Below, piece after piece: positions 36,801-48,073 of a stretch of 64,000 bases of DNA (position 1 is the stretch's first letter; each line of letters starts with the position of its first letter). Source of the DNA: Trema orientale (lineage: Eukaryota > Streptophyta > Magnoliopsida > Rosales > Cannabaceae); NCBI GenBank assembly GCA_002914845.1, contig JXTC01000344.1, forward strand, positions 113,534 to 177,533. Reading direction: 5' to 3'. The notes under the pieces were generated by a model, which was given only the letters and a program-made list of their open reading frames with translations, did no database searches and was not told the origin of the DNA. The position numbers and the translations under genes are program-made.

Positions 36801-38184
36801 TGCTAATCCAGATACCCACTTCAACTTCTTGCTTTGAAGCCATGATAGCAGCTTGAACCATTTCATCCTCCACATGGTTGTCCATCTGCGAAGTGCTATA
36901 TTCTGTTGGAATGTGATCATCGCCAATGTTAGGCCTCAATCCTGAATGATGAACTGCTCCTGGCTGTGTAAGTAATGGTTCCTGGCGACCAGTAAATCCA
37001 CCAGCACCGATACGGTTAAAAAGGTCTCTCCTGTAATTAGGGTCAAGTAGTAATGAAGGCCTGAAGCTTCTAGCAGCGGAGAGCAATGGCAAAAGTCCAC
37101 CTCCAAATTGAGTCTCATTATTTGTATTAACATAACTATGTTGTGGAAAGGCAGCTGGTGATGGCAAAAGTCCACCTCCAAATTGAGTCTCATTATTGGT
37201 ACCCATATAACTATGTTGTGGGAAGGCAGCTGGTGATGAATTTGCACTGGCCCATAAAGCATAAAATCAAAAAAGTCTGACAAAGAGCAATGACATTCTC
37301 ATAAACTGTAATCTAATATTTCCAAATTACCAGAATAAAGGTGGAAAAGATAAATTTCAAACTAAATAAGACCAAAGCAAAAGTGCCACTATCATACATG
37401 TGTGCATTTCCTCCATTGAAGTGCGCATCCACGGCTTCATTCAGATTGCCTCCATGTTCCTGTTCACAGACTCAGACAAGGTATAAGCCAAGTAACCCAA
37501 CTCAGCTAATCAAATGTACGTAATCGTTTATGTCAGTAGCTGAACCTGTACCAAACTCACAATCAACAAAGACATGGAAAGCCACATGCTTAAAATGTGA
37601 AACATTTGCCTAATCCAAAGGAAAGTTAAGAACAAGGAATCTCTAACTCATTAGTCTTCATTAGCATTAAAGCCTTTTTGTTCTCTGTATATGAAGCTCC
37701 TCTTATAACTCTACACTCTCTTTTCAAGTATGTGAGAGCTAAAAATTTTCCCATACAAGATCAATCCCTAACTCATTAGTCTTCATTAGCATGAAATACT
37801 AAATTCTGGCTCTATACATATTCAAGTGAATGCCATCAACTGATCGATCGTTTAGAGCAGCAAGCAACAAACGAGCTAACAAAGTACATGAATCATCGAT
37901 CGAATATGGAAAAACCCTAGTAAACTGAAGAATACTGTTTCACCATCTTCACACACAAACCACCATGAAAAACCAGAGAGAGGAGAGAGTGAGAGAGAGA
38001 GAGAGAGAACGATAATGGCGAATGTAATGGGAAAATGTGCTTCAAAATCACGCAAATACAGAAACTCGAATTGGAAAATGTGGACGAAATGAAATTGAAC
38101 CTCGAGTTTCTGAAGCGCGAGTGACTCGGACGCGCCGGTGATATTCATGTAGGTCTCGATCGCATCCCGAGTTGGCCTCGCCAT
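33873..38184 (-). CDS. UBX domain-containing protein (PUX8/PUX9 type)
   Basis: Eleven minus-strand exons: 38184-38101, 37459-37398, 37246-36820, 36705-36655, 36574-36494, 36109-35882, 35804-35595, 35516-35442, 34590-34447, 34371-34315 and 33980-33873 (about 508 aa). UBX proteins dock on the AAA ATPase Cdc48/p97 and bring ubiquitinated clients to it. A UBA-like N-terminus ([20 protein letters not shown]) is followed by ubiquitin-interacting motifs ([27 protein letters not shown]; possibly [16 protein letters not shown]), a charged coiled segment ([13 protein letters not shown]), and the UBX fold (about 423-508; [42 protein letters not shown]). The YPR loop corresponds to the p97-binding FPR loop. 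Uncertain junctions: the exon 3 donor (GTGGGT chosen because only phase 0 works) and the exon 8 donor (35442 or 35439). Exon 3 carries a 25-codon duplication. Confidence 0.9.
37088..37237 (-). repeat. 75-bp in-frame tandem duplication in exon 3 of the UBX gene
   Basis: Units 37088-37162 and 37163-37237 encode [20 protein letters not shown] and [20 protein letters not shown] plus LLP. Offset is exactly 75 bp. The duplication lengthens the linker between the UBA-like region and the UIMs. Confidence 0.9.
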
Positions 38185-38430
38185 TGCCGTACACGCCCGG
38201 TTTCAGAGAAAGAGAGATTCAGAGAATGTGATCTGTGTATTCAGTGATTTTACTCAAAATCTCATTTGTACGGAAACAGTAGAGCCATATACTCACATAT
38301 AGATATATATATATATATACAGTGAGCTCGAGAGAGAAAAGAGGAGATTGAAGAAAAGAATGAATGGGGTTCGGGCTTGGGCGCCTTTTTTCGACTTTTG
38401 TCGATATCACCTTATAAAGCAATAATTGCT
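38185..38430 (-). promoter_or_regulatory. 5' UTR and promoter region of the UBX gene
   Basis: A GA/CT-rich leader and a TA-rich tract (38297-38319, TATATATATATATATA) that could serve as a TATA region lie about 115-135 bp upstream of the ATG. Confidence 0.4.
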
Positions 38431-40009
38431 TTTACACGTGGCGTCTTGGATTCTCTCTGGGTGGAATCCAATTACTCCCCAACTTCTTTTATTATTGTCG
38501 TTTTCCTTTTGTAACTGTCGTTTTTTCAAGTAACCAATAACACCTTCCACCAGACTCCAGTGTGTAGCAACTAGCAAGATCTCTTTTGACTCCTTGTTTT
38601 TTGTATGTCATGTAATTTTCATAGAGTTGCACTCTACTGCCTCATTACTTGCTAATCTTAACTCCAACGGTAATTATTTCTAAGGGAGTCTACTTGTTAA
38701 ATCGTGAGACAAGAGACCGAAAATAGAAAATGAAAAGAAATAAAATATTGTTAGCATTCCTCGTTTCCAAATGATTTTTAATTGGCACTCTTGTGTAAAA
38801 TCCTCTTGAAGTTGATGGATCATACTAATCTCGTAGAGAAGAAGTAGAAATATTTATTGCTAGCAACATAACACGAATTTTATCCAATAAAGCATTTTTA
38901 TGTGTGACAACATCTGAGTATCATGGTCTATATTTCAGTTTATGTTTATCATTACGATGATGTGATTGAGAAGTTAAAAATATAATGTCATATTTCCTGT
39001 TCTGGTAAAGCTTTCTATTTTTGTAGCTACTTGAGAGAGAAGAAAAAAAAAAATAAAGGGAGCGTTCAATATCCTTTATCAAATAATCAGAACAGAAGAG
39101 TACTCTAGTTTGGCGTAGTCTGATTCGTGAAGAATCCAAATCCAATTCTCCACTCTATATTATCGAATAGTTAACAAAGGAACGCCATAAAATATCAAAT
39201 TTTTTGTCTTTCTTTTTTTAAAAAAAAATTAGAAGTACAAAATTATCACTAACTATTCGCATAAAATGTTAAAGGGTAATTCAACTAACTGATAGAAATG
39301 TGTTATTTAATGCAATTGACTATCAATTATATTAGAGTTGTCCCCTAACTGCATTAACAACACCAGTATAGGGTTAGTGTCTAAGACAGGTGGCTTTGTT
39401 ACCACTATTTTAAAAGCTTAGGCATAATATAACAAGGTCTTTTTCTTCTTTTCTTTTTTTTTTTCCCCTCCAATAAATAGCACTATTATACTGGTACACC
39501 AATATTACAATGGCCAAATGAACGGAAATGAACTCATCCGAGAGAAAATTAAAAGTTGCAGCTATTTTGGAACATTTAGATGGTTCATCTAACAATTCTT
39601 TTGAGTGGTTTTCCCATCTCAAGAAAAGTGTAAACACAGGAAGAGCAAGAATCCAGAAGCTTATTGAATTGAAGTTGGTTCAATAACAATTAGTGTAACA
39701 AACTTAATTTGTATACATGCAAGGAAATTTTTTCTGATTCTGGAAACTTGAGTCTGCAAAAATTTCGCAGTTCAAGCGGTAGACAGCTAAAACATTATAC
39801 TAAAGGAAAATGAATGTTAGTATAATAGAGTTTACAATGAGAGGGAGGGAGGGGGGGAATGTAAGACTTGATGAATTTACAAGAACAAGAAGCATGAGTT
39901 GTTGATGGATATAACGTGAGCCTAGCTGCAATTCACAATGCTAATCATAGTTCATTCTAGTTCTTGTAATTACATTCGTTTGCCCTCACCTTTGAATTGT
40001 TTCTTGATG
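38431..40009. other. AT-rich intergenic DNA
   Basis: No gene recognised. Short frames near 38921-39145 and 39410-39637 (minus) match nothing I know. Confidence 0.45.
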
Positions 40010-40992
40010 ATCTTTCAAAGCTAAACTATACTTTTCACCATTCTCATCCTCTATGATTCTATATCACAGAGAATGAGGAGATATCGTCTTTCTGATATCG
40101 TTTCTTCAAAATATGCTAGTTGATCCATCACAAGGTTCCTTGGCAGGCCGAATACTTTTAGTAGAAAGCAATATGACATCAAGATATCTCAGATTCACAC
40201 TCAATTTACTGATTCAGAACATTCTTGGACCTTTTTATCATTAAGTCAAGCAGGCCGGTTGCATAGAATACTTCATATTATCTTCTAGTCTCCGTAATAG
40301 TGAACCATACGTGGCTCAAAATTCTCCTTTTGCTATCTATTAACTTGTGTTCTCACAATCTTCATTCCAATTTCTGAAGTAACAAAGTATTTTTCTTCTA
40401 TTTTTTTTTAATAAAGTTTTTTTCATAAATTTCATTCCAAACGTCGTCTAACACACAGATATATTTCAATATTCTACTACCTTCTGCACATTTATCCAAC
40501 AAATTCTTTATAATTTTTGTTCCAAACATCATCACATGCAGAGAAATACTCCATTCTTCTACCTCCTACTTTCATAATTCTCATTCCAAACATTTTACCC
40601 CCCTTTGCACCATTTCTCCAACAAATTATTCTTCATTCTCATTCCATACATCATCTAGTACAAGGGTAGATCGCGTACTTAGAGAAGGTCACTTCGAAGC
40701 TAATCAATCGCAAAATCCTTTCGCGATGATTTTCTAGGCGAGCAATCTCAATAAAGTTATATGACACACACACCCACATTCTCAACACAAAAAACTCCAT
40801 GACCTTCTCTTTGTTGACTTCAGTAAGTGTGGTTTTGCCTATTCCTCCCATGCCAAGAAAAAAAAAAAAAAAAAATCACTCTACCCACAAACCCATTTTC
40901 TTCTCCACGAAGACCCACAAAACAGAGATGGGTTTCATCAGCTTGAACCAAAGCAAGCTTCTCCTCCATATCCTTCGTTCTTTTATATCACC
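40010..40992 (-). pseudogene. NB-ARC (CNL resistance protein) relic with repeated kinase-2 motif
   Basis: On the minus strand from about 40992: EEKLALVQADETHLCFVG and EENGFVGR (linker before the P-loop), a poly(A)-type insertion, GMGGIGKTTLTEVNKEKV (P-loop, 40857-40800), FFVLRMWVCVSYNF (RNBS-A), then VLDDVWNENEE (kinase-2, 40661-40641). The kinase-2 core then recurs in decayed form at about 40601-40576, 40538-40519 (DDVWNKNYKEFVG), 40454-40430 (CVLDDVWNEIYEK) and, more diverged, 40090-40041 (RYLLILCDIE). An RNBS-B-like AEGSRIL precedes the fourth copy. No GLPLA or LRR part was found. Stops and shifts make an active NLR impossible. Confidence 0.8.
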
Positions 40993-41096
40993 CATCTTGA
41001 AAACGGAAAGCAACTTGGTTTGAGCTTGAGAAGAAAGTGCATACCTGCAGCTTGATTAATGTTCATCACAGGGAAACGACAAGTCGTCTCAGAGAT

Positions 41097-41219
41097 TCAA
41101 AGGAGATGAAAGTCGTCCTGTGAGCTATCGGCATCGTTATACAGCAGCTTCAAAGCTCTAAACGCCCTTCGTTTACCCTCCGCCGGGCTGAGAGGAGTAG
41201 AAACCTTGTTGAGATCTTA
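41097..41219 (-). other. Orphan exon-like frame of unknown identity
   Basis: 39 codons without Met, between an in-frame TAA and a TGA (DLNKVSTPLSPAEGKRRAFR, then ALKLLYNDADSSQDDFHLL). It is GC-richer than its surroundings and has protein-like composition. It lies just upstream of the NB-ARC relic on the same strand. I do not recognise the family. It could be a first-exon or gene fragment. Confidence 0.3.
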
Positions 41220-41229
41220 AAAGGGCAAG

Positions 41230-43167
41230 ATAACGCAAACGACGCGGCGGGGCATTTGTTATTATTTATTTATTTTTTTTAAGATATATTTGCTTTCTTT
41301 TTTTTTTTTTTTCCGGGTGTATATTTTTATTTTCCAGGACGCGTTAAGCGTTTTGTTTTGGCCTTTCTTTTTCTTTTTCTTTTCTTTTCTTTTCCAAATT
41401 CCAACGCAAACTAAGTGCGCTCATCTTTTTCTTTTTTCTTTTCTCTTTTTTTTACCCCCTTTTTTGAGGTGAAAGAAACAAAGTGCTCTTCCTAGTGTGG
41501 CAGAAATAATGAGAGTCATGAAAATAGGTGTGAATCTTAGATCCAATTTTGAGCAAAAATCTTAGATCCAATTTTATCTTAACTTTAATTCCATCTCATC
41601 ATTGGAAAAAAAAAAAAAAAAAAGTGTAGTATGTATGTTAGATCGACGAACTAAATTTAAAATTATTAGAAATTCTTAATTTATTTCTCTCCGCCTTTTC
41701 GAATAGCATTTACGTTTAAGGCACCGATGAAAGGCTGAAAAAGTAATTAGAAATCTCCAATAGTTATACTTGATTCTTGATTCGTTTCAGAGGGCTCATC
41801 TACTGAATCATTTTGTATCAAAACCATGTACAAGTAGCTATTGTGCCGTCTTGTTTTGGATGAGTAAGTTATGGTATTTTCTAGATTTCTTACTGATAGT
41901 TCATCTCTTAGACCTTTCTTTGGTTATTTATTGACGGTTGGAGATGCAATACATATGGCGATTCGCCTATTTTGTAAATAAGGCTGAGTTGGGGTTTTAA
42001 CTTTTAAGTTGCCAAATTCCGTATTCGGCGGCTAATCAATTAAGGGCCCTATATTTGCATCCCAAAACAGTATAAAAGCACCCTTAAAAGAATTAACTCT
42101 ACAAAATAAATTTAAAATTATATTTATTAATGCTAAAACAACTATGATTCCTAAACTACTCATAAGCTGGCCTTTGCTTAATTCCTTTCTTTCCACCATC
42201 TTCCCTAATTCTTCCGTCAAATTACTGGAATATATAGGAAATAAGAAAGGACAATAGATAAGCATCATCAACTCATAAAATCTCAAGATTCAATTGACGG
42301 GCAATCTTCTCTATTTTTTTTTCTCTCTGTTTTCCTAACTTTTTTTGTTTAGTTTGTTTTATTTTTTTCCTGGTCAGCTTTTGGCCATAACTTTCAACCC
42401 CTTTTCCGTTTTATGATATTTTTTATGATATTCACTACCTTATAAAAAAGAAGTAAGAAAAAACAAAAAGAGAAGCAAAATATGCACAACAATAACATCT
42501 TATTGTGAAAATTGTTGTATAACTCCATTAACTTGACAACTAATAAAATGGAGTAAACCCCATCACCAAGCGAAAATATACTCCAATTACCATCATAATC
42601 TCAAGCAACTGATTCAACAATTCCTTAGGGGATTTCAGCTAATTGATTATATTCATACTTTAAGCCCTCTTTCACTCTTTTATTTTATTTACAGATTGTT
42701 TTTAGTCTATATGATTAACTTTTCTTGTAAATTGATTTTCATTCTATAGTTATGAGTACAAAGGGATTTTCTTTTCTTAAAAAAAAAGAATTGGATGAGA
42801 GCTTAAATGAAAACGAAACTTTAGGTGTGTGTTAAATTTAACGGTTTTTGGAGTGTACTGTTTAAAATTGTCCAATATGGTCTTTTTAAATTAATTACTA
42901 ATTAATAATTTCAAAAATAATAATAAATGGTATTTTTACTCTAATTAGGGGTGGGAATATAGTCACCCGTCAACTAAACTTAACAACACATTTAAAATAA
43001 TCAGCTAACTACTGACAACCAAAATTACACATTAACCATAATATAGAAGCAAACTCATTCCCATTCCCTAAAATATTTTTATTTACTAACTTTATTTTTC
43101 TTTAGTTTCTCACTCGATTACACCCTTTGACTCTACTTCCTATCTTCCCATTTGATGTTTCATCCTG

Positions 43168-43169
<2 letters not shown>
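41230..43169. other. AT-rich intergenic DNA
   Basis: Long T/A homopolymers (41270-41460). No gene seen. Confidence 0.5.
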
Positions 43170-43217
<48 letters not shown>

Positions 43218-43300
43218 TAGCTTATTAATAGAGTATACATTTATGTTTAGCTTATTAGTAGAGTATACATTTATGTTTAGCTTATTGATAGAGTAAAATA
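43170..43300. repeat. (AT)n microsatellite plus three 30-bp tandem units
   Basis: The AT tract at about 43170-43214 is followed by GTTTAGCTTATTNATAGAGT units at 43215-43244, 43245-43274 and a partial one from 43275. Confidence 0.85.
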
Positions 43301-43628
43301 GAAATCTCAATTACAAACTTATATTAGTATATAATTGTTAAAAATTATATGTGTATAAGTTTTTAACCATGGATTAAAATGACTAAAACTAAAATGACAA
43401 ATTTTAATAGCAAAATTAGGATTCAAAGCCTATTTTTTAACAATTGAAAACTAAGATAAACAAGAAACAAAATTAAGAAAAAAATACAAACTCTTAACCT
43501 GACAACCCAACCTAATGAAGGTTGGGTTGTTAAGTTTCTCCAACTACTATGGATTACGATTTTTACAAATCGATGCTTATAGATTGGGTTCAAAAAATCC
43601 TAAAATCAACCCAACCCAACCCCTGTAC

Positions 43629-46279
43629 TGTTGGAATTAGTGAGAGAAAATTATAAATGCAGTTGACTTTTATGTAAATACGTTTTAATATTAATAATTA
43701 AAGTATTATTCAGTAATTATTTGTACTCAATGTTATTTGAATAAATGTCCATTTAATTATATAAACATATATATTTGTAATTATAATGTAGATTTACAAA
43801 AGATATGGATACAAGTTATTTACAATTAATAATTATGGTTCACGATAACATAAATAAGGTTAGGCATTTTATTTATGTTGTAGCTGTTAATACCAAATAT
43901 TGGTATAATAATGGGATTGATAATTAAAGATAAAAATTGATAATAATAAAGAAAAAAAATGAAGAATACGAACGATTTTTAGAGTGGTTTAGTCTTTTGA
44001 ACAAAGAGCCTACGTCTACTATAGTCAATATTATTCTCTAAGTCTGCTGGTTACCAGAGGGCATAAGGATCCCAAGTCACAGAGAAGAGATGTAATCTCC
44101 TCCTCGCTATTGAATTCATCGACCTCTCTCAATATGGGATTGGATTTGACCTGTTCCAGTTGAAACAACAAAGTTCCAGCTGCACGAGGTGACACTATAA
44201 ACTGGGGGCAAATGTTATGCATAAAATTTATGTCTGCTTAAATAATAGTGAGCTTGTTCAAATATTGTTCTAACCGAGGTATTCGAACTGTTTGTAGGAA
44301 TGTCAACTCGTTCGGAGCTGATCGAGATCGAGCATTATTTGAAATGAGCAGATGCTGTTTGTGAGATTCTCTCATTCAGATTACCTCCCAAATCTGGGAT
44401 ATTTTTATCAATTTCAGGAAATTACGGGATATCTATTTAAATTAGGATATTTCCTAATTTTATAGGATAAATACGAATTAAATTCATATACATCTTATCT
44501 AGAAAGGAAAACCCTAATCTTAAAATATACATAGAAAAAGGGATCTGAATTCTTGTTTGATCATAAAATATACATAGAAATAATAGTGATTATAGTAGAT
44601 ATAGGCTCTTTATTCGAAAGATCAAACCACTTAAAAATCTGTGTCATTTATCATTAATCGCTTTATTTATGCTTTTTATTAATCTTGTTGTTATACCGAA
44701 TTCTGGTATCAATAGTAGCCGATTTTGAAAAAGTTTGACTTGTCTTGGTAAACTAAAATCAACTTATGTAATGGGATGTACACCGAACTGGATTATAAAC
44801 AAAATTCAATTGACAATATCAATAGAAAAGAATTTTATAGGCAGTGATTAGTTTTACTCATAATTTTAAGTTGACCGTGATTTTATATTCTTAAATATGT
44901 CTTTATTTGAATTGCAAATAGATGAGATCAATGGAAGTTAATATTCTCTGCTGTTTGGTAAAACATATTTATCGAATTATATGATTACAATAAAAAATAT
45001 CGAATTTAGTGAAATAACATCTCTTGTTAGATTTGGTACTTCATCATAAGTTTTAGACCTAAGCATATTAATACTGCTTTAGTCAGTAAGATGATAGCTA
45101 ATAATTATTAGAGAAATTAGTAAGAACTAAGAAATATATGATTATGTTCTTATGATGTTATACAAATGAGTAATTAGCAAAAAATCATTTTAATATAGAT
45201 CGTTACTCCAAAAAATAATCATGAATAGTTGGAGTGTAATTTCAGTCCTAGTGGAATAGATCTTAAATTAAATAATTAACTTGCTAGTTAATTATTTGAA
45301 GCCAATTGTATATGTCCCATAAGATCTTCGAGGCCCCAGCTAACTTGTGTCAATGGTTACACTGTGTATTGGATTAAACCGATTTGACTTAGTTAAGTTA
45401 CAGGATACAGTTTGGACTGCATATATAGTTACACGCATAGCCTAGTTACTAAGACTAGGCATGAAGTACTTAGTAATATAGACATCTTGTTTCAGTTTTA
45501 GTGACAATTACATAAATTGACAAGGGTAAATCCAAAGAAATTTAGTCTTTGGAATATTCAAGTTTCCATAAAAAGATCAAATAATTCATATTATTAATTT
45601 GGTTTAATGAACTTGGACATATTGGATAGTTATTCCATTATGGATAGTTGTTCTAATTATGTTTAAATGGATGTAAACAAATTAATGAAAAATTGACAAG
45701 GTAATATTTGACTAATTGCTAAAACAGAAAATGCAACTGAATATAATTGAATATTACAAAAGGTGAAAATAGGTAACAGGAATTCCTGAAAAGGAAAATT
45801 TCTATATATGGTGTGTGACACACCCTGGTAGTTATTTGCATTTTGTTCTCATGTTCTCTATATGTAGAAGATTCTAAACAACTCATTGTACGAGAAATAA
45901 ATTTCAGTAAAATTCTATCAAATTTTTTAGAGAGATAAAATTCTCAAAGATAAGCGAACAGTCTATTTTCCTTTTTAGATTTCTTTAAAGAGTTAAATAC
46001 AGTCACTAACTTGATCTTTTTCTATATAGTATTAAGAGGCCATACTCTTATGTGATTATATACAGTAATAGTTTGAAAGATAATTATACACTTGCTCATT
46101 TAGCATCTGCAAGAGGTATGAGTTCAATACATGATTCTAATATGTTGTTATGAGAATTTATCATGCTTCTAGTATGTTTTTCACTGTGTTACTTTGTTGA
46201 AAAACTGTTGTTAGATTTTTCATGAAAAATCGAATTTTAAAAATATTACCAACCGTTACTTTTCATAGTCTTTCCAACA
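43629..46279. mobile_element. TG...CA element (probable solo LTR) with 5-bp target duplication
   Basis: It starts TGTTGGAATTAG and ends CTTTCCAACA (8-bp inverted ends TGTTGGAA/TTCCAACA). It is flanked by TGTAC at 43624-43628 and 46280-46284. No reverse transcriptase, gag or second LTR is visible, so a solo LTR is the simplest reading: about 1.8 kb once the nested 830-bp element is removed. A TATA-like CTATATATGG sits near 45804. The termini resemble Ty1/copia LTRs. Confidence 0.65.
43885..44714. mobile_element. 830-bp nested element with long inverted ends
   Basis: Left end TGTTAATACCAAATATTGG and right end (reverse complement) TATTGATACCAGAATTCGG are inverted over about 100 bp, including GTGGTTTAGTC/GTGGTTTGATC. 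Candidate 5-bp flanking repeat GTAGC at 43880-43884 and 44715-44719. The interior has GC-richer single-copy-looking sequence (44030-44220) without a recognisable protein. Confidence 0.55.
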
Positions 46280-46908
46280 TGTACACCCCTAGGATTAATG
46301 GCTGCAAAGGTTTTAAGAGGTTTGAGATTTAAATATTAAGATTAAAAGGATGGGGACCTAAATACTAAATGTGCTAAAGGTTAGGAATTTTTGCTGTAAA
46401 TTACCCAATTATAAATTCATAAATCTTTTTCAGAAAAATTGAGATAATATTTTAAAAAAACCTCCACCATTAGTGTTTTATAAAAAAAAACCCATATATT
46501 TTCATTTATATCAAATTAAACATTCAATTTGTATTTTCTTGTCAAATAAAATTGAGCCCACATATTTAGTCAAAATTATAAGTTTAATTTGTTAAGAAAA
46601 ACAATATTACTCTTTACATTTATCAAGCATATATTAAAAATAATAAATATTGAAACCAATTATTATTGTATTTCTTTAAAAAAAAATTAAAGTAAAAATA
46701 TTTAAATTTTTTTTAATCATTCTTTTTCTTTTTAAAATTTAATTTTTTTGAATAGTTTAAACTCATTTTAGTTTGAATGATTATTATTTTCACTTAAAAT
46801 GATTAAAAAAAGAAAGGAAAAACGATAATTTTTTTTTTTATTTTTGTCAATCTCTCTCTTTTTTTCAAAAATTTTTAACTGTGTTGAATAATTTAAACTA
46901 TTGAAAAA

Positions 46909-47080
46909 GGGCACGTCTACAGTAGGGGCGCCCCTACGTAGGGCCCTGTCTATTCACCGTTGGATGGGAATCTGTATATAAATAGATTCTCCACAGATTC
47001 CCGTTATTCCCCACAGATTCCCATCCAACGATAATTAAGGTATGACCCTACGTAGGGACGCCCCTACCGTAGCCATCCCC
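46909..47080. mobile_element. Mutator-type MITE copy 1 (172 bp)
   Basis: Ends GGGCACGTCTACAGTAGGGG and (reverse complement) GGGGATGGCTACGGTAGGGG. Target duplication ATTGAAAAA at 46900-46908 and 47081-47089. The interior is mirrored around GTATATAAATAG, with GATGGGAATCTGT repeats. Confidence 0.88.
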
Positions 47081-47240
47081 ATTGAAAAAAGAAAAAAAAA
47101 AGATTTTTTTTATAACTCTTGTTATTCTTTTTTTTTTATAACTGTTTTGAATAGTTGAAATTCTTTTTATTTTGAGTTAAAATATTCTTTTAAAAGAAAG
47201 AAAGACAAGAATAATTAGTTTCAATATTTATTAGTTTTAA

Positions 47241-47415
47241 GTTGGACGTGTCTACAATAGGGGCGCCCCTACGTAGGGCCATGTCTATTCACCGTTGGAT
47301 GGGAATCTGTATATAAATAGATTCTCCACAGATTCCCGTTATTCCCCACAGATTCCCATCCAACGATAATTAAGGCATGACCCTACGTAAGGACGTCCCT
47401 ACCGTAGCCATCCCC
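47241..47415. mobile_element. Mutator-type MITE copy 2 (175 bp)
   Basis: Same family and orientation as copy 1. Target duplication TAGTTTTAA at 47232-47240 and 47416-47424. Confidence 0.88.
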
Positions 47416-47459
47416 TAGTTTTAATACATATTTTATGAGTTTAAATGATAAAATTGTTA

Positions 47460-47632
47460 GGGGATGGCTACGGTAGGGACGTCCCTACGTAGGGTCATGC
47501 TTTAATTATCGTTGGATGGGAATCTGTGAGGAATAACGGGAATCTTTGGAGAATCTATTTATATACAGATTCCCATCCAACGTTGAATAGACAGGGCCCA
47601 ACGTAAGGGCGCCCCCTACTGTAGACGCGCCC
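47460..47632. mobile_element. Mutator-type MITE copy 3 (173 bp, inverted)
   Basis: Opposite orientation to copies 1 and 2. Target duplication AAATTGTTA at 47451-47459 and 47633-47641. Confidence 0.88.
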
Positions 47633-47769
47633 AAATTGTTATTTTCAACAAACTAAAGTTCTAATTTTGACTAAATATACGAGTCCAATCTTATTTGATA
47701 GAAATGAAAAAAATATGGAGTTTTATATTTTTTTTATAAAACAAGTGGTTAATCGTTTTTTTTAAAGGG

Positions 47770-47855
47770 AGGGCTCTAGTAGGGGTAGAGTCGCCCTTTA
47801 TATACTGTTTGATGGGAATCTATGGGGAATAACAGGAATCTGTGAGAAATCTTTT
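47770..47855. mobile_element. Partial fourth MITE copy in the CSN1 upstream region
   Basis: CTAGTAGGGG, then GATGGGAATCTATGGGGAAT and AACAGGAATCTGTGAGAAATC match the first half of the MITE. The other end is missing. It ends about 220 bp before the CSN1 ATG. Confidence 0.6.
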
Positions 47856-48073
47856 ACATAGAAACGCCGCGTCGTTTAGAGACTATACGAGCGAGCCTAT
47901 TATTATCCCTCCCCTCAGACGAGAGATCTCACGAGAGGAGGAGAAATTAGGAGTAGTGGTAGTACACAAGACACTCCTCTGACTCGAGTGTCCCCAGAAA
48001 AACCCCAAACCGGAACCCTAGCCTTAGCCCTAATCTCTTAAATTTCTCTCTAGGGTTTTCAGAAACGATCACC

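Larger units (their letters stand above)
46462..47756. mobile_element. Foldback element hosting three MITE insertions
   Basis: The outer arms (about 46475-46640 and 47640-47745) are inverted copies: TTTTATAAAAAAA, CAAAATT next to ATATTTAG, and further in AATAAATATTGAAACNAATTAT mirrored at 47205-47235. The original element would be about 780 bp without the three MITEs. The arm wording resembles the other foldbacks in this window. Ends are approximate. Confidence 0.65.

Noticed and set aside
36796..36819. Reading exon 3 of the UBX gene through to GIWISK or using the GTATCT donor at 36815
   Set aside because: That donor leaves phase 1, and every acceptor before DSSGDDDF then gives a stop. GTGGGT at 36819 gives an open phase-0 join.
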